Made by a program: the position numbers and the translations under genes
Part shown: one piece after another, positions 54,372 through 63,708 of the stretch
Position numbering within the stretch: the stretch's first letter is position 1
How the letters are laid out: each line of letters starts with the position of its first letter
Source: Nitrospira sp.
GTDB lineage: Bacteria > Nitrospirota > Nitrospiria > Nitrospirales > Nitrospiraceae
Direction: 5' to 3'
NCBI GenBank assembly: GCA_022843785.1
Contig: JALHMZ010000015.1
Coordinates: 38,244 to 102,243 of the forward strand
Length of the DNA: 64,000 nucleotides
The notes under the pieces: generated by a model
The model's input: only the letters and a program-made list of their open reading frames with translations
Told to the model about the DNA's origin: nothing
Database searches by the model: none

Positions 54372-55310
54372 ATGATCCACCCATCCGAGGATTCCCCTGC
54401 ATCCGATACCCTCTTGCCGCAGAGTGAACCGGCCGTCCCCATTACAGGGCTCCGGCGCACCTATCCCAGATATGTGACCATGCTGCTCTTCGGTCTGGTC
54501 ACCTGCAGCGCCATGATCGGAGTGCCGCTCTTCGGATTCTTCCACGGCTACACATGGCTGGACTGGACCATGTTCGGCCTGTTGTATGTCGTGACCGGGT
54601 TGGGTATTACCGTCGGGTACCACCGATTGATTTCACACCGAAGCTTCACCTGTCCGGGTTGGGTCAAGGTCTGCTTTCTCATTGCTGGCGGCTGGGCGCT
54701 TCAAAACTCCGCCCTCAAATGGGGGGCTGACCATATCCGCCACCATGCTGCCTGCGACCAGGATGCCGATCCGTACAATGCCAAACTGGGATTTTGGCAT
54801 AGCCACTGCGGATGGCTGTGGTCGGACCAAAGCCATGCCGACCCCAAATACGCGGCACGCCTTCGGCAAGATCCGATCGTGATGTGGCAGCACCAGTATT
54901 ACGTGCCGATCGTCCTCTCCGGCCTCGCGTTTCCATTCGTCGTCGGATGGCTGTATGGAGGATGGATGGCGGGGGTGAGTTGTTTCATGCTCGCAGGAGT
55001 CGGCCGGATGTTCGCTGTCCTCAATTCGACTTTTTGCATCAACTCAGTGTGTCACTTGTGGGGAAGACAACCGCACAGCCAGGCGGATTCCAGCCGGGAC
55101 AGCTGGCTGGTCTCGCTCCTCACATTCGGCGAGGGATACCACAATTACCACCACACGCACCAAACCGATTACCGGAACGGTCCACGCTGGTATAATTTCG
55201 ATCCGTCGAAATGGCTGATCTACACCCTCTCGCTGCTTGGCCTGGCTTCCTCGCTCCGCACCGCCTCCGGTGGGGATCGAGGACAAGTGCTGATGGCTGA
55301 TAGCCGATAG
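54372..55310 (+). CDS. Fatty acid desaturase (delta-9 acyl-CoA type)
   Basis: About 312 residues. The three histidine boxes are present: HRLISH, HIRHH and HNYHH, with membrane segments between (YVTMLLFGLVTCSAMIGV, LLYVVTGLGITVGY, IVLSGLAFPFVVGWLYGG). It makes monounsaturated fatty acids with a di-iron centre. The ATG at 54372 is taken; a start at 54279 is possible. The last codons (MADSR, stop) lie inside a copy of the intergenic repeat at 55290, so the C-terminus was reshaped by the repeat. Confidence 0.9.
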   Translation: MIHPSEDSPASDTLLPQSEPAVPITGLRRTYPRYVTMLLFGLVTCSAMIGVPLFGFFHGYTWLDWTMFGLLYVVTGLGITVGYHRLISHRSFTCPGWVKVCFLIAGGWALQNSALKWGADHIRHHAACDQDADPYNAKLGFWHSHCGWLWSDQSHADPKYAARLRQDPIVMWQHQYYVPIVLSGLAFPFVVGWLYGGWMAGVSCFMLAGVGRMFAVLNSTFCINSVCHLWGRQPHSQADSSRDSWLVSLLTFGEGYHNYHHTHQTDYRNGPRWYNFDPSKWLIYTLSLLGLASSLRTASGGDRGQVLMADSR

Positions 55311-55400
55311 CAACCGGACGTGAGGGGTGCGGCGTCAGGGGTGGCGGACATTGGTGCGGTGCAGCTGATACCTCACAATTAAGAACTCAACACTCACAAC
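55290..55400. repeat. Direct repeat bordering the desaturase gene, right copy
   Basis: CTGATGGCTGATAGCC and CCGGACGTGAGGGGT, then GGCGTCAGGGGTGGC, match 54146-54247. The first 21 bases form the end of the desaturase gene. Confidence 0.7.
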
Positions 55401-55445
55401 CTCTGCATTGGCCATACGCCATCGGCTCTTTCGATCCAACCCCTG

Positions 55446-55506
55446 TCAGTATTTTCTCCATGCCACGGGCGGCAGATTCCAGAGCTCCGCGCGGACGGCA
55501 GTCCAC
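55446..55506 (-). pseudogene. ureD 3'-end remnant
   Basis: The minus strand reads [19 protein letters not shown] then TGA, the same as the last 19 residues of the intact ureD at 58622-59518 except for one. The similarity runs on past the stop codon (GGTC or GGAT, then CGAAAGAGCC or CCAAAGAGCC). No other part of ureD is present. The remnant and the intact gene, in the same orientation, enclose the accessory genes from 55.7 to 58.5 kb. Confidence 0.88.
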
Positions 55507-55735
55507 CGAAATCTCCAGAAGATAGCCCTCCTTCTCTTCCGGCCTTCTCAAAGACCTCACTTGGAAACTTCTGAATCCCCCCATCGATTTATCAGGGATT
55601 TTGGCCTATCCTACGGGAGATTCAAAAACTTATTCTTGTGGGGCAGATCTTCATGCAATCATTGCACTCGATATAAGCAACTATGGAGTTCGCGATTCAG
55701 CACGCTGGCTATGCGGTAGAAACCTGAGGATGACC

Positions 55736-56164
55736 ATGGCCATTTTTGCGGCACTGGTCCTTTTATTGCTCACTGCACGACCGGATCTTGCTGACTGGGT
55801 GGAGATCGATTTTTCGAGCAAGCGAGGAATGACCACGTATATTGATCCGCAGACAATTCGGCTACATGGGAACTTAGCTCAACTGTGGATACTGGCTGAT
55901 TTTAGAGAAATGCAACAATCACGCTGGTCAGCACCCTATCGATCCGCAAAGACTCTACAGGAATTTGACTGTGTAGAAGGGCAGTCTCGCATCATATCAA
56001 TGACTCGGCTCGCTGGGAATATGGGACTTGGAGAAGTTGTACTGAGTGGTGATAAGCCGGATATGGCTTGGGAAACAATGGCCTCCGGCAGTATCAACAG
56101 GCTCTTATTCAAGATGGCTTGTGGCGAAGTCGGGCGCGTGACAGGCTCACCACCTTTTCACTAA
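55736..56164 (+). CDS. Surface-adhesin-E-like secreted protein
   Basis: About 142 residues with a signal peptide (IFAALVLLLLTARPDLAD) and a beta-rich mature part: WVEIDFSSKRGMTTYIDPQT, LWILADFREMQ and RSAKTLQEFDCVEGQSRIIS. These segments match small periplasmic proteins of the adhesin E type, with the two Cys forming a probable disulfide. The ATG at 55736 has GAGG at good spacing. It is the first gene in the segment bounded by the ureD remnant, and lower in GC than the urease genes. Confidence 0.75.
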   Translation: MAIFAALVLLLLTARPDLADWVEIDFSSKRGMTTYIDPQTIRLHGNLAQLWILADFREMQQSRWSAPYRSAKTLQEFDCVEGQSRIISMTRLAGNMGLGEVVLSGDKPDMAWETMASGSINRLLFKMACGEVGRVTGSPPFH

Positions 56165-56314
56165 TCTACTTATTGGTATCATAATGGGTTATTTGTGAGC
56201 CTGCCGTTTCATGCAGCATAAATACAGGCGAGATGAGGACTTGTGATTACCATAGAAATTAGAGGATTTGAGCACAGACTTTTTAATCTCAGCACTCGCA
56301 AAGGTAACTGAACG

Positions 56315-56971
56315 ATGCGTCGTATCCTCTTCATAGTTTTCTCGGTCATGACGTGTACGACAGTCGTAACAGCAGCTCCACCCACCTTCCTTATAGAGCA
56401 TGGACACGCTAGGGCACAGTCTAGTCTGGCCAGTCAGTATTTCATTGGGCAGGGCAGCTCACAAGGCTATGAAGAGCTGCTGAAGGGCCTTCGAATGGGG
56501 GCGGAGCAGGGACACGCCATGTCGCAATTTGGGCTTGGCCTGATGTATGAGAAGGGACAAGGCGTGACACAGGACACCCAAGAAGCAATAAAGTGGTATC
56601 GCAAGGCGGCGGAGCAGGGATATGCGAAAGCGCAGAACCTTGTCGGTGCGATGTATGCGCAAGGGCGAGGCGTCCCGCAGAATGAACTGGAAGCACTGAA
56701 ATGGTTTCGCAAGGCGGCGGAGCAGGCAGACGCAGAGGGACAATACAATTTGGGTGTGCTGTATCGCGACGGTCAGGGTATCCCACAAGACTTCATTCGT
56801 GCTCATATGTGGTACACCGTTAGTGCAGCAACGTTGAGTGGCGTTGATCTAAAAAGGACCGCAATGAAGAGTCGAGACGATGTGGCATCGCGAATGACCG
56901 CAGCGCAGATTGAGAAAGCGAATGAGATGGCACGGCGATGCCAGGAAACGAAGTTTATGGAGTGCGATTAG
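56315..56971 (+). CDS. Sel1-like repeat protein, secreted
   Basis: 218 residues. A signal peptide (ILFIVFSVMTCTTVVTA) is followed by four Sel1 repeats of about 36 residues: for example QFGLGLMYEKGQGVTQDTQE, KWYRKAAEQGYAKAQNLVGA, YAQGRGVPQNELEALKWFRK and LYRDGQGIPQDFIRAHMWY. Sel1 repeats form a TPR-like scaffold. Its role here is unknown. It is followed by a convergent nuclease gene. Confidence 0.87.
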   Translation: MRRILFIVFSVMTCTTVVTAAPPTFLIEHGHARAQSSLASQYFIGQGSSQGYEELLKGLRMGAEQGHAMSQFGLGLMYEKGQGVTQDTQEAIKWYRKAAEQGYAKAQNLVGAMYAQGRGVPQNELEALKWFRKAAEQADAEGQYNLGVLYRDGQGIPQDFIRAHMWYTVSAATLSGVDLKRTAMKSRDDVASRMTAAQIEKANEMARRCQETKFMECD

Positions 56972-57030
56972 GGGGTAGAGCGGAGCGAGAGAAGCTTCCT
57001 CTCTTTTTGACGGGGGAACTTACGGTATGG

Positions 57031-57684
57031 CTACTCTCCTCTCGCCTTTCGAAAAACCCATGGGGGAACCGGATTCGGGTCAGCCCAAAGGCCACGCTTT
57101 GATTCTTTCGCCTCTCGCTCAAACGCTTTTAGAGTTTTCTTCCAGTCAGGATCCAAATCGGCCTCATCATGCACCCATGCCAGACCTGCCTTGACAAGTT
57201 CTTCATTAGCCAGTGTACGGTTGGGCAAATCAACAAACGCGACCATTAGCTCCTTGCTACCTAAGACCACGCTATCCACTTTGATCCATTTCCCGACCAA
57301 AATTTTGTAGAGATAATCTTTCGCCTCTTGCCAATACGGCTGTCCCTTCTCCGGTGCATCAACGCCATAGAGTCGGACGAGGAAGGACTCTTTTTCGTAA
57401 TGATAGGAGATGACAGCCTTGTCACTATCCTCGATGGCAAGAAGATAGCCCGGAAAATCACGTCCTGGACGTTTGTACTGCTCAGTGCCGCTGATTGATT
57501 CAACGGTGTCGGGAAATTCATACTCTTTGGAGAAGATGGTACTTACAGGGAATACCAGGAGAAAGAGGCAGGTCCATAGCGTGATGAACGGAAGTGGGTA
57601 CGTGCAGAGACCTCTGTTTTGCATGGTCACACCATCTGCTTCACCCATTCCATCCTGCAGCACTTTCAAAACTTTTTCTACCAT
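57031..57684 (-). CDS. Thermonuclease-family (SNase-like) secreted protein
   Basis: 217 residues. A membrane or signal segment (ITLWTCLFLLVFPVSTIF) lies around residues 35-52; a start at residue 21 (57624) would place it at the N-terminus. The nuclease fold follows with VRLYGVDAPEKGQPYWQEAK (RLxGxDxPE catalytic motif), LANEELVKAGLAWV and ESKRGLWADPNPVPPW. In staphylococcal nuclease the Arg and Asp/Glu residues here bind calcium and cut the phosphate. It could be a defence or nutrient-scavenging enzyme. Confidence 0.82.
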   Translation of the reverse strand: MVEKVLKVLQDGMGEADGVTMQNRGLCTYPLPFITLWTCLFLLVFPVSTIFSKEYEFPDTVESISGTEQYKRPGRDFPGYLLAIEDSDKAVISYHYEKESFLVRLYGVDAPEKGQPYWQEAKDYLYKILVGKWIKVDSVVLGSKELMVAFVDLPNRTLANEELVKAGLAWVHDEADLDPDWKKTLKAFEREAKESKRGLWADPNPVPPWVFRKARGE

Positions 57685-57942
57685 ACTCGCCAGGCCTCAA
57701 GGTTTTCTTCTATTCAAGGGAATATGGCTTGTGAGGAGCAAGCCAAACTCCAGAATTGTGCTCTTTTTGTGCTCAAGCCCACCTCAATCCACCCACTCAG
57801 GCCTACTCCAGCCAAAGACGTGAAGTCGCCTAAACCCTTGTTAGGGTTGGCTTGAGTGAGTCTGAGTGAGCTGGAGTGGGATACCGAGGACGCTTTCCTA
57901 AACCGCGGGTCGGAGAGGCAAGTCTGTCGCCCAACTATCTGA

Positions 57943-58176
57943 TTACAGGGTGCGAGCACAAAGGACTTCGTCTCGGCGGAGGGCTTCAAGGGCAGAGGCA
58001 GGAACACTGGTGACTGCTATCGTATCGCCCAGGGCATTGAAGACTTCGATGGAATAGCCCTCAGTTCCGTCAAGAGCCACATGATGCTCGACCAATTTGA
58101 CGATGTCGCCACGGCGGAGACGATGCTCTGGCACATCACACTTCAGTGCCACATCCGTGTAGAGATCAAACTTCAT
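57943..58176 (-). CDS. DUF4926-family small protein
   Basis: 77 residues: KFDLYTDVALKCDVPEHRLR, then GDIVKLVEHHV and EGYSIEVFNALGDTIAVTSV. This is the pattern of DUF4926, a small SH3-like fold that is often encoded directly after a DUF6883 protein. Its start overlaps the stop of that gene by four bases (ATGA), which suggests coupled translation. The pair has the layout of a toxin-antitoxin or toxin-immunity system, but no activity can be read from the sequence. Confidence 0.78.
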   Translation of the reverse strand: MKFDLYTDVALKCDVPEHRLRRGDIVKLVEHHVALDGTEGYSIEVFNALGDTIAVTSVPASALEALRRDEVLCARTL

Positions 58177-58511
58177 TTGGTCCTCCGCGTGTCTGGAATC
58201 AGTGTAACGAACTTCGTAATGCCCGACAAGTGTTCTGTCATCCAGATGGAGCGAACGGGCAGTGCCACACCACTTGGACCGGTCAGCGTGCCTCGTATTT
58301 CATAGTATTGCCCGAATGCGTTCGATTCCAGCCGCTGTGCCTCCAACGGAAGGAGTTGGGTGCGCAAGTCTCGCAGCAAGTGGCTCGCGGTCTCCTGCCT
58401 ATAGCCGGCTTGCGCTAGAAATGCCGACTTGTCGCCACGCGCTTGCGGTAATAGCAAGTACCTCGTCAGCTTGTCTTCAGCGATGGCGGTATCCAAGGGT
58501 AGTCTCATCAA
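58173..58511 (-). CDS. DUF6883-family small protein
   Basis: 112 residues with the pattern EDKLTRYLLLP, then SAFLAQAGY, LLPLEAQRLESNAFGQYYEI, GTLTGPSGVALPVRSIWM. It matches DUF6883 proteins, which often pair with DUF4926. It is the first gene of the pair and may be the toxin-like partner. A second ATG three bases later may be the true start. Confidence 0.75.
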   Translation of the reverse strand: MMRLPLDTAIAEDKLTRYLLLPQARGDKSAFLAQAGYRQETASHLLRDLRTQLLPLEAQRLESNAFGQYYEIRGTLTGPSGVALPVRSIWMTEHLSGITKFVTLIPDTRRTK

Positions 58512-58621
58512 CCTTCACCCTCGCACGGCTAACATGGTCCGCTGTTTAGATAACAGGTTACAGGTATGCCGTTCTTATCCTTCAAGACCGGCGGCGCAGC
58601 TGGCTCTTTGGACCCGCCCCG

Positions 58622-59518
58622 TTAGTATTTGCGCCACGCCACCGGCGGCAGATTCCAGAGCTCTGCGCGGACGGCAGCCCACAAGGCATCCAGTGCTCCG
58701 GTGAGATCCGGTGCAGTCCTGGCCAGAACTTTGACCGCGACTCCCGGCGCAGCCGGCTGAGACACTCCCCCCAATAGAGATCCGGTTTGCTCGTCCAACA
58801 GCAGGCCGATGCGCGCTTCCAAACGACTCCACACCTCGGGCGTGACGGTATCGTTGATGACAAAGAGCGATGCGACATAGTCCCATTCAGCCGCGAGCCC
58901 GACCGATCCCAAGTCCGTCGCCGGATCGAGGGCATACCGCTCCACCAGCGAGTGCCCAGCCGCTGTCGTAATGCGTATCTCATTCTCCAAACTTGCAAAG
59001 GCCCATCGCTCGTTTCTGGCAATTCGACCTGACGCGACGGCATCCCATAACAGAATAGTTGCGCCTGATTCTAACGTCGCATGAATTGATTGGCGAAATC
59101 GCGAACCGGCAAAGGGGATCGTATGTTCCGGCAACCACTCCAACACGGCACCGGCGCCGAGAGTAATTTTGATATCCTGAATCGACACCTCGCCCTGCGA
59201 GCGATAGACGCGGTTCGCTGAAGGCGCGGAGATGAGGACATGGGTGTCCCCGCCCAGCCTCATGTCAATGGACAGCCGATCGCCACCCACCAGGCCGCCG
59301 GAAGGATTGACCAGCAATGTATAGGCCGCACCCGTCTCATCGAGATAGATCGGCGGGAGCAGGTGCCAGGGAGTCGTGCAGTGGGAGCGCGCGATGATCG
59401 TCCGGCCGTTGCGCCGGGCATACTCCAGTCGCAACGCTCCAGCGCGGCCGACCGACTCGGTCAGAATATCCGGTGAGGTTTTTCTCTTTGGTGACACAGG
59501 CACCGGTGAGACAATCAC
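58622..59518 (-). CDS. ureD: Urease accessory protein UreD
   Basis: 298 residues. UreD family marks are [34 protein letters not shown] and [19 protein letters not shown]. UreD (UreH) forms the UreDFG complex that activates urease by delivering nickel and carbon dioxide. The start overlaps the ureG stop by four bases. A copy of its 3' end lies at 55446-55506. Confidence 0.95.
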   Translation of the reverse strand: MIVSPVPVSPKRKTSPDILTESVGRAGALRLEYARRNGRTIIARSHCTTPWHLLPPIYLDETGAAYTLLVNPSGGLVGGDRLSIDMRLGGDTHVLISAPSANRVYRSQGEVSIQDIKITLGAGAVLEWLPEHTIPFAGSRFRQSIHATLESGATILLWDAVASGRIARNERWAFASLENEIRITTAAGHSLVERYALDPATDLGSVGLAAEWDYVASLFVINDTVTPEVWSRLEARIGLLLDEQTGSLLGGVSQPAAPGVAVKVLARTAPDLTGALDALWAAVRAELWNLPPVAWRKY

Positions 59519-60189
59519 ACGCGCGAAACCCGCCGTGGAATGCGTTGCTCGACCCAGGCCGAGAGGGTATCGAGTCCGTCCCCGGACAAGAGGTTGGTAA
59601 AGACGAACGGCAACTCGCCTCGCATCCTGAGAGTGTCCCGCTCCATTACGGCTAAGTCGGCACGAACATAGGGAGCCAGATCCTTCTTATTGATGACCAG
59701 CAGGTCGGATCGCGTGATGCCCGGTCCGCCTTTGCGTGGAATCTTATCTCCACCGGCCACATCGATGACATAAATCACGTAGTCCACCAATTCGGGACTG
59801 AAGGTCGCGGCCAAGTTGTCCCCACCGCTCTCCAGGAAAATTAACTCGATGTCCGGATGCCGCTTGAGCAGATCGTCGATCGCTTCCTGATTATGCGACG
59901 CGTCCTCCCGGATCGCCGTATGGGGACAGCCGCCGGTCTCCACTCCCACGATCCGGTCGATCGGCAAGGCGGCGCGCTTCGTCAGAATCTCCGCATCGAT
60001 TTTGGTGAAAATATCGTTCGTCACGGCCGCCAGGCTGTAGCGGTCACGCAACGTCCGGCACAGGGCTTCAACCAGCGCGGTTTTGCCGGACCCCACCGGT
60101 CCGCCGACACCGATCACCGGAATGCCTTTTTGTCTCGCACTTGTCGGGTGCGCTTCGCCGTGACTGTGCTGATTGTTGTGGTCATGCAT
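59515..60189 (-). CDS. ureG: Urease accessory GTPase UreG
   Basis: 224 residues. The P-loop [17 protein letters not shown] and the metal-binding CPH in [18 protein letters not shown] are present, with [12 protein letters not shown] as the guanine motif. The first 14 residues contain five His ([14 protein letters not shown]), a metal-binding tail. UreG hydrolyses GTP to drive nickel insertion. There is no ureE in this cluster; the His tail may do part of that job. Confidence 0.97.
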   Translation of the reverse strand: MHDHNNQHSHGEAHPTSARQKGIPVIGVGGPVGSGKTALVEALCRTLRDRYSLAAVTNDIFTKIDAEILTKRAALPIDRIVGVETGGCPHTAIREDASHNQEAIDDLLKRHPDIELIFLESGGDNLAATFSPELVDYVIYVIDVAGGDKIPRKGGPGITRSDLLVINKKDLAPYVRADLAVMERDTLRMRGELPFVFTNLLSGDGLDTLSAWVEQRIPRRVSRV

Positions 60190-60263
60190 ATTGATACCGA
60201 GAGCTTATCGCCTATGGCTTATGGCTAACAGCTGAAAGCCAATCACCGCTCTCCTTCCCCTTC

Positions 60264-60358
60264 TTGCCACGTGCTACTTGCTACTTGCCACTTACTACTC
60301 ACCACTCACTACTTGCTACTCACCACTTACCACTTGCTACCTGCCATACGCTCTTAGC
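60264..60358. repeat. Short-period repeat of ACTTGCT type between ureG and ureF
   Basis: Degenerate copies of ACTTGCTACT and CACCACTT fill most of the gap. The same motif occurs at 104-145. Confidence 0.65.
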
Positions 60359-61040
60359 TTCTAAAAAGCCGCCACTCCAGCCGGCCGTGGCGCATGGCAT
60401 AAATGTCCTGAATGGGGGACCAGGAACTCATAGGTGTCTCGGTCCCGACTTCGCGGCTGATACGATCGATCACCGGGAGCCACTCTCCCAGCACACGCTG
60501 CCCTTCACGTTGGCCGAGAGGAGTCAGTCGCATCGCGGCCGAGACGAATCCCACCGCCGTCTGGTACAGAAACGCCGCGGCTGTTTCTTCGCCGTTCCAC
60601 CCACAGGCTCCCAGCGTCAGCCCGAAACTGACGGCCAAGTGGCCGGGGGCCTTACCCGCTTCCACCGCGTCGCGATACTCCGTCAGCACTGTCTTGCCCC
60701 GGAGTTGATCCGCAGCGACCTTCAATACCTGCCGGCCCATTTGGCGGCTGGCAAGGCGCGATTCACGGCCCAGCTTCGTTGAATCCAATTCCCGATCGAC
60801 CTGGACCGCTGGATCGAGTGTTCCTGCTGCCCCGGCCCGGTTCGCCAATTTGACGGCGATTGCCTCCCGCCGGCTCATTCCTCCGCGCAGCAGATCTTCG
60901 ACATAGCGGGCCAGCTGATCCGAGTCCTTCACGGCGCCGCCCTGCACGGCCGCTTCCAAACCTGATGAAAAAGCGTACCCGCCCGACGGGAAAAATGTAT
61001 CGGTGAACCGCAAGCCCTCAAGCAACCCGCGCGTCTTCAT
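60354..61040 (-). CDS. ureF: Urease accessory protein UreF
   Basis: 228 residues, all helical. The family pattern LLEGLRFTDTFFPSGGYAFS (with SGL following) is present, then GMSRREAIAVKLAN and GRQVLKVAADQL. UreF regulates UreG within the UreDFG complex. The start has no clear ribosome-binding site and is preceded by a strong hairpin at 61055-61098. Confidence 0.93.
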   Translation of the reverse strand: MKTRGLLEGLRFTDTFFPSGGYAFSSGLEAAVQGGAVKDSDQLARYVEDLLRGGMSRREAIAVKLANRAGAAGTLDPAVQVDRELDSTKLGRESRLASRQMGRQVLKVAADQLRGKTVLTEYRDAVEAGKAPGHLAVSFGLTLGACGWNGEETAAAFLYQTAVGFVSAAMRLTPLGQREGQRVLGEWLPVIDRISREVGTETPMSSWSPIQDIYAMRHGRLEWRLFRS

Positions 61041-61054
61041 CCGGCACCAATTAC

Positions 61055-61098
61055 GGGGTCAGGTCCCACGCGAAGCGCGAAGAAGGGGACCAGACCCC
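61055..61098. promoter_or_regulatory. Inverted repeat between ureC and ureF
   Basis: GGGGTCAGGTCCC (61055-61067) pairs with GGGACCAGACCCC (61086-61098), with one mismatch, around an 18-base loop. It lies between the ureC stop and the ureF start. No T tract follows, so a hairpin that affects RNA stability or ureF translation is more likely than a terminator. It may also be a dispersed repeat. Confidence 0.6.
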
Positions 61099-61102
61099 CA
61101 GG

Positions 61103-62827
61103 TTAAAAGAGGAAATACCGCTGCGCCATGGGCAACACAATCGCCGGTTCACACGTGAGCCGCTCGCCGTCCGCCGTTACGACGTATGTTTCCGGATCGA
61201 CTTCGATCTTAGGCAGATAATCGTTCAGCTTCAGATCGCGTTTCTTCACGGTACGGCAGTTTTTTACCGCGGCCACGCGCTTCTGCAAGCCGAGCTTCTT
61301 CGGGATCTCTCGATCCAGCGCCGCCTGAGATAAGAAGGTGAAACTGGTGCTGTGGATCGCCCGTCCGAACGAGCCGAACATCGGCCGGCTGATAATCGGT
61401 TCCGGCGTCGGGATGGACGCGTTGGGGTCTCCCATCTGCGCTTGCGCGATGAATCCGCTCTTCAGCACCATCTCCGGCTTCACGCCGAAGAAAGCCGGCT
61501 TCCAAATCACGAGATCGGCGATTTTTCCCACTTCCACCGAGCCGACTTCATGAGCAATCCCATGCGCAAGCGCGGGATTGATCGTGTACTTGGCCACATA
61601 ACGCTTCGCCCGGAAGTTGTCGTGTTGAGCCGAATCCTTCCCGGTCTTCGGCGACAGATGGCCCCGCTGCACTTTCATCTTATGCGCCGTCTGCCAGGTG
61701 CGGATAATCACCTCTCCGATCCGCCCCATAGCCTGGGAATCGGACGACATGATGCTGATCGCGCCCAAATCGTGCAAAATATCCTCCGCCGCAATCGTCT
61801 CTCGCCGGATACGAGACTCGGCAAAGGCAACATCCTCCGGCACACGCTTATTCAGATGATGGCAGACAATGAGCATGTCCAAATGCTCATCCATCGTATT
61901 CACGGTAAACGGCATCGTCGGATTGGTCGAGGACGGCAACACGTTCGGTTCGCCGCAGACCTTGATGATATCCGGCGCATGCCCGCCGCCGGCGCCTTCC
62001 GTATGGAACGAGTGGATCGTCCGCCCTTTGAAGGCCTTGATCGTGTCCTCGACGAACCCCGCTTCATTCAACGTATCGGTGTGAATAGCGACCTGCACAT
62101 CATAACGTTCGGCGACACTCAAACAGGTGTCGATCGCGGCCGGCGTGGTCCCCCAATCCTCATGGAGCTTCAACCCGATGGCGCCGGCCTCGATCTGTTC
62201 ATCCAATCCTTGCGGCTGGGATGCATTGCCCTTGCCCAGGAAACCGAGATTGATCGGGATGCCATCGGAGGCTTCCAGCATCCGATGAATGTTCCATGGT
62301 CCCGGTGTGCAGGTCGTGGCGTTGGTGCCGGTGGCAGGCCCGGTTCCGCCGCCGATCATCGTCGTCAGGCCGGCGGAGAGCGCCTCCCAATACTGTTGGG
62401 GACAGATATAATGGATGTGTGTTTCGACGCCTCCCGCCGTCACAATGCAGCCTTCTCCGGAGATGGCCTCTGTGCCGGGCCCCACTTCCATTCCCTTGGT
62501 GACATTCGGCATGAGGTCGGAGTTCCCCGCCTTACCGATGCCGGCGATGCGGCCGTTCTTAATTCCGATATCCGCCTTGACGACACCCCAGTAGTCCAGA
62601 ATCACCGCATTGGTAATCACCGTATCGAGCGCGCCGCTGGCGCTGGTGGCGCTTGGCGACTGACCCATTCCATCCCGTATCACCTTACCGCCGCCGAAGA
62701 CGGCTTCGTCTCCATACGAGGTGAAGTCTTTTTCGATTTCCACGAATAGCTCGGTATCGGCAAGCCGGATTCGATCACCCACCGTGGGGCCGAAGAGATC
62801 CGCGTATTGTTTGCGTGGAATTTTCAC
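61103..62827 (-). CDS. ureC: Urease alpha (catalytic) subunit
   Basis: 574 residues. Nickel-site features: [10 protein letters not shown] (HxH), the carbamylated Lys in [10 protein letters not shown], His in [10 protein letters not shown] and [15 protein letters not shown], and the flap [20 protein letters not shown] with the active-site His. It hydrolyses urea to ammonia and carbamate. The ATG overlaps the ureB stop. Full length. Confidence 0.98.
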   Translation of the reverse strand: MKIPRKQYADLFGPTVGDRIRLADTELFVEIEKDFTSYGDEAVFGGGKVIRDGMGQSPSATSASGALDTVITNAVILDYWGVVKADIGIKNGRIAGIGKAGNSDLMPNVTKGMEVGPGTEAISGEGCIVTAGGVETHIHYICPQQYWEALSAGLTTMIGGGTGPATGTNATTCTPGPWNIHRMLEASDGIPINLGFLGKGNASQPQGLDEQIEAGAIGLKLHEDWGTTPAAIDTCLSVAERYDVQVAIHTDTLNEAGFVEDTIKAFKGRTIHSFHTEGAGGGHAPDIIKVCGEPNVLPSSTNPTMPFTVNTMDEHLDMLIVCHHLNKRVPEDVAFAESRIRRETIAAEDILHDLGAISIMSSDSQAMGRIGEVIIRTWQTAHKMKVQRGHLSPKTGKDSAQHDNFRAKRYVAKYTINPALAHGIAHEVGSVEVGKIADLVIWKPAFFGVKPEMVLKSGFIAQAQMGDPNASIPTPEPIISRPMFGSFGRAIHSTSFTFLSQAALDREIPKKLGLQKRVAAVKNCRTVKKRDLKLNDYLPKIEVDPETYVVTADGERLTCEPAIVLPMAQRYFLF

Positions 62828-63306
62828 CGTGCCCCTCCTTTGCCGGAGAATCCCAGCTCCGCGGCCTTCGCCAGCGCCTTCGTTTTGACTTGTGGATCAT
62901 CCAGTGAACCGTTGGTCAGGGCATTAATGCCATGGGCCAGCCGCCGGCCCGCGAGCGCCACGAGCGTCACCCTCTTCTCTTCGCCCGGCTCAAACCGCAC
63001 CGCCGTGCCGGCTGGAATGTCGAGCCGAAACCCGAACGCCTGTTCGCGATCGAATGTCAGCGCGCGGTTCGCCTCGAAAAAATGACAGTGCGAACCGACT
63101 TGAATCGGCCGATCGCCGGTGTTGGCAATCTTCAATTCCTTCTTCGGACGGCCCGCATTGAGTTCAATATCACCGGAAGCAAACTGGATTTGGCCCGGAA
63201 TGATCGGTCGGGACAACTCGGCCTTGATCGCGGCGGCCAGAGAGCCCCCTTTCTTCTGAGGAGCTTTGTGAGCCCTCGCCGGAGCTCGTTTGCTCTTCTT
63301 CGGCAT
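62824..63306 (-). CDS. ureB: Urease beta subunit with basic N-terminal extension
   Basis: 160 residues. The UreB fold starts at [20 protein letters not shown], with [20 protein letters not shown] and [20 protein letters not shown]. The first 35 residues ([20 protein letters not shown] and so on) are an extra Lys/Arg/Ala-rich extension; the usual length is about 105. The role of the extension is unknown. Nickel-free structural subunit of urease. Confidence 0.96.
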   Translation of the reverse strand: MPKKSKRAPARAHKAPQKKGGSLAAAIKAELSRPIIPGQIQFASGDIELNAGRPKKELKIANTGDRPIQVGSHCHFFEANRALTFDREQAFGFRLDIPAGTAVRFEPGEEKRVTLVALAGRRLAHGINALTNGSLDDPQVKTKALAKAAELGFSGKGGAR

Positions 63307-63357
63307 TTGTCCCCTCCTCCAACAAAGAATATGAAATGGCCGATTGGACCCGGGTGC

Positions 63358-63660
63358 CTATCGGATAGGATCGTGCACGGTCACTAATTTCGTGCCGTCC
63401 GGGAAGGTCCCTTCGACCTGAAACTCGTGAATCATTTCCGGCACGCCGGGCATGACATCATTACGCGACAGCAGAGTGGCCCCATAGCTCATGAGGTCGG
63501 CAACGGACCTGCCGTCGCGGATGCCTTCGAGAATGGCCGCAGTCAGGTACGCAACGGATTCGGGGTGATTAAGCTTGAGTCCGCGCTTCTTGCGGTCCGC
63601 CGCGAGCTGTCCTGCGGTATAGATCAACAGTTTTTCTTGTTCTCTTGGAGTGAGATGCAT
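63358..63660 (-). CDS. ureA: Urease gamma subunit
   Basis: 100 residues, [20 protein letters not shown] at the start, [20 protein letters not shown] in the middle and [20 protein letters not shown] near the end: the complete gamma subunit. GAGGAGG lies just ahead of the ATG at 63660. It is the first gene of the urease operon. Confidence 0.97.
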   Translation of the reverse strand: MHLTPREQEKLLIYTAGQLAADRKKRGLKLNHPESVAYLTAAILEGIRDGRSVADLMSYGATLLSRNDVMPGVPEMIHEFQVEGTFPDGTKLVTVHDPIR

Positions 63661-63708
63661 ACGTCCTCCTCTCTTACTCGAGCAATCGTTCGTCGTGAAG
63701 CGTATCTC

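Noticed and set aside
55446..58700. Complete integrative element with integrase
   Set aside because: The direct repeats fit integration, but no integrase, relaxase or transposase is encoded between them.
61352..62749. Long plus-strand open frame of about 465 codons opposite ureC
   Set aside because: ureC on the other strand is unambiguous; the frame is a codon-use effect in high-GC DNA and its product has no recognisable domain.
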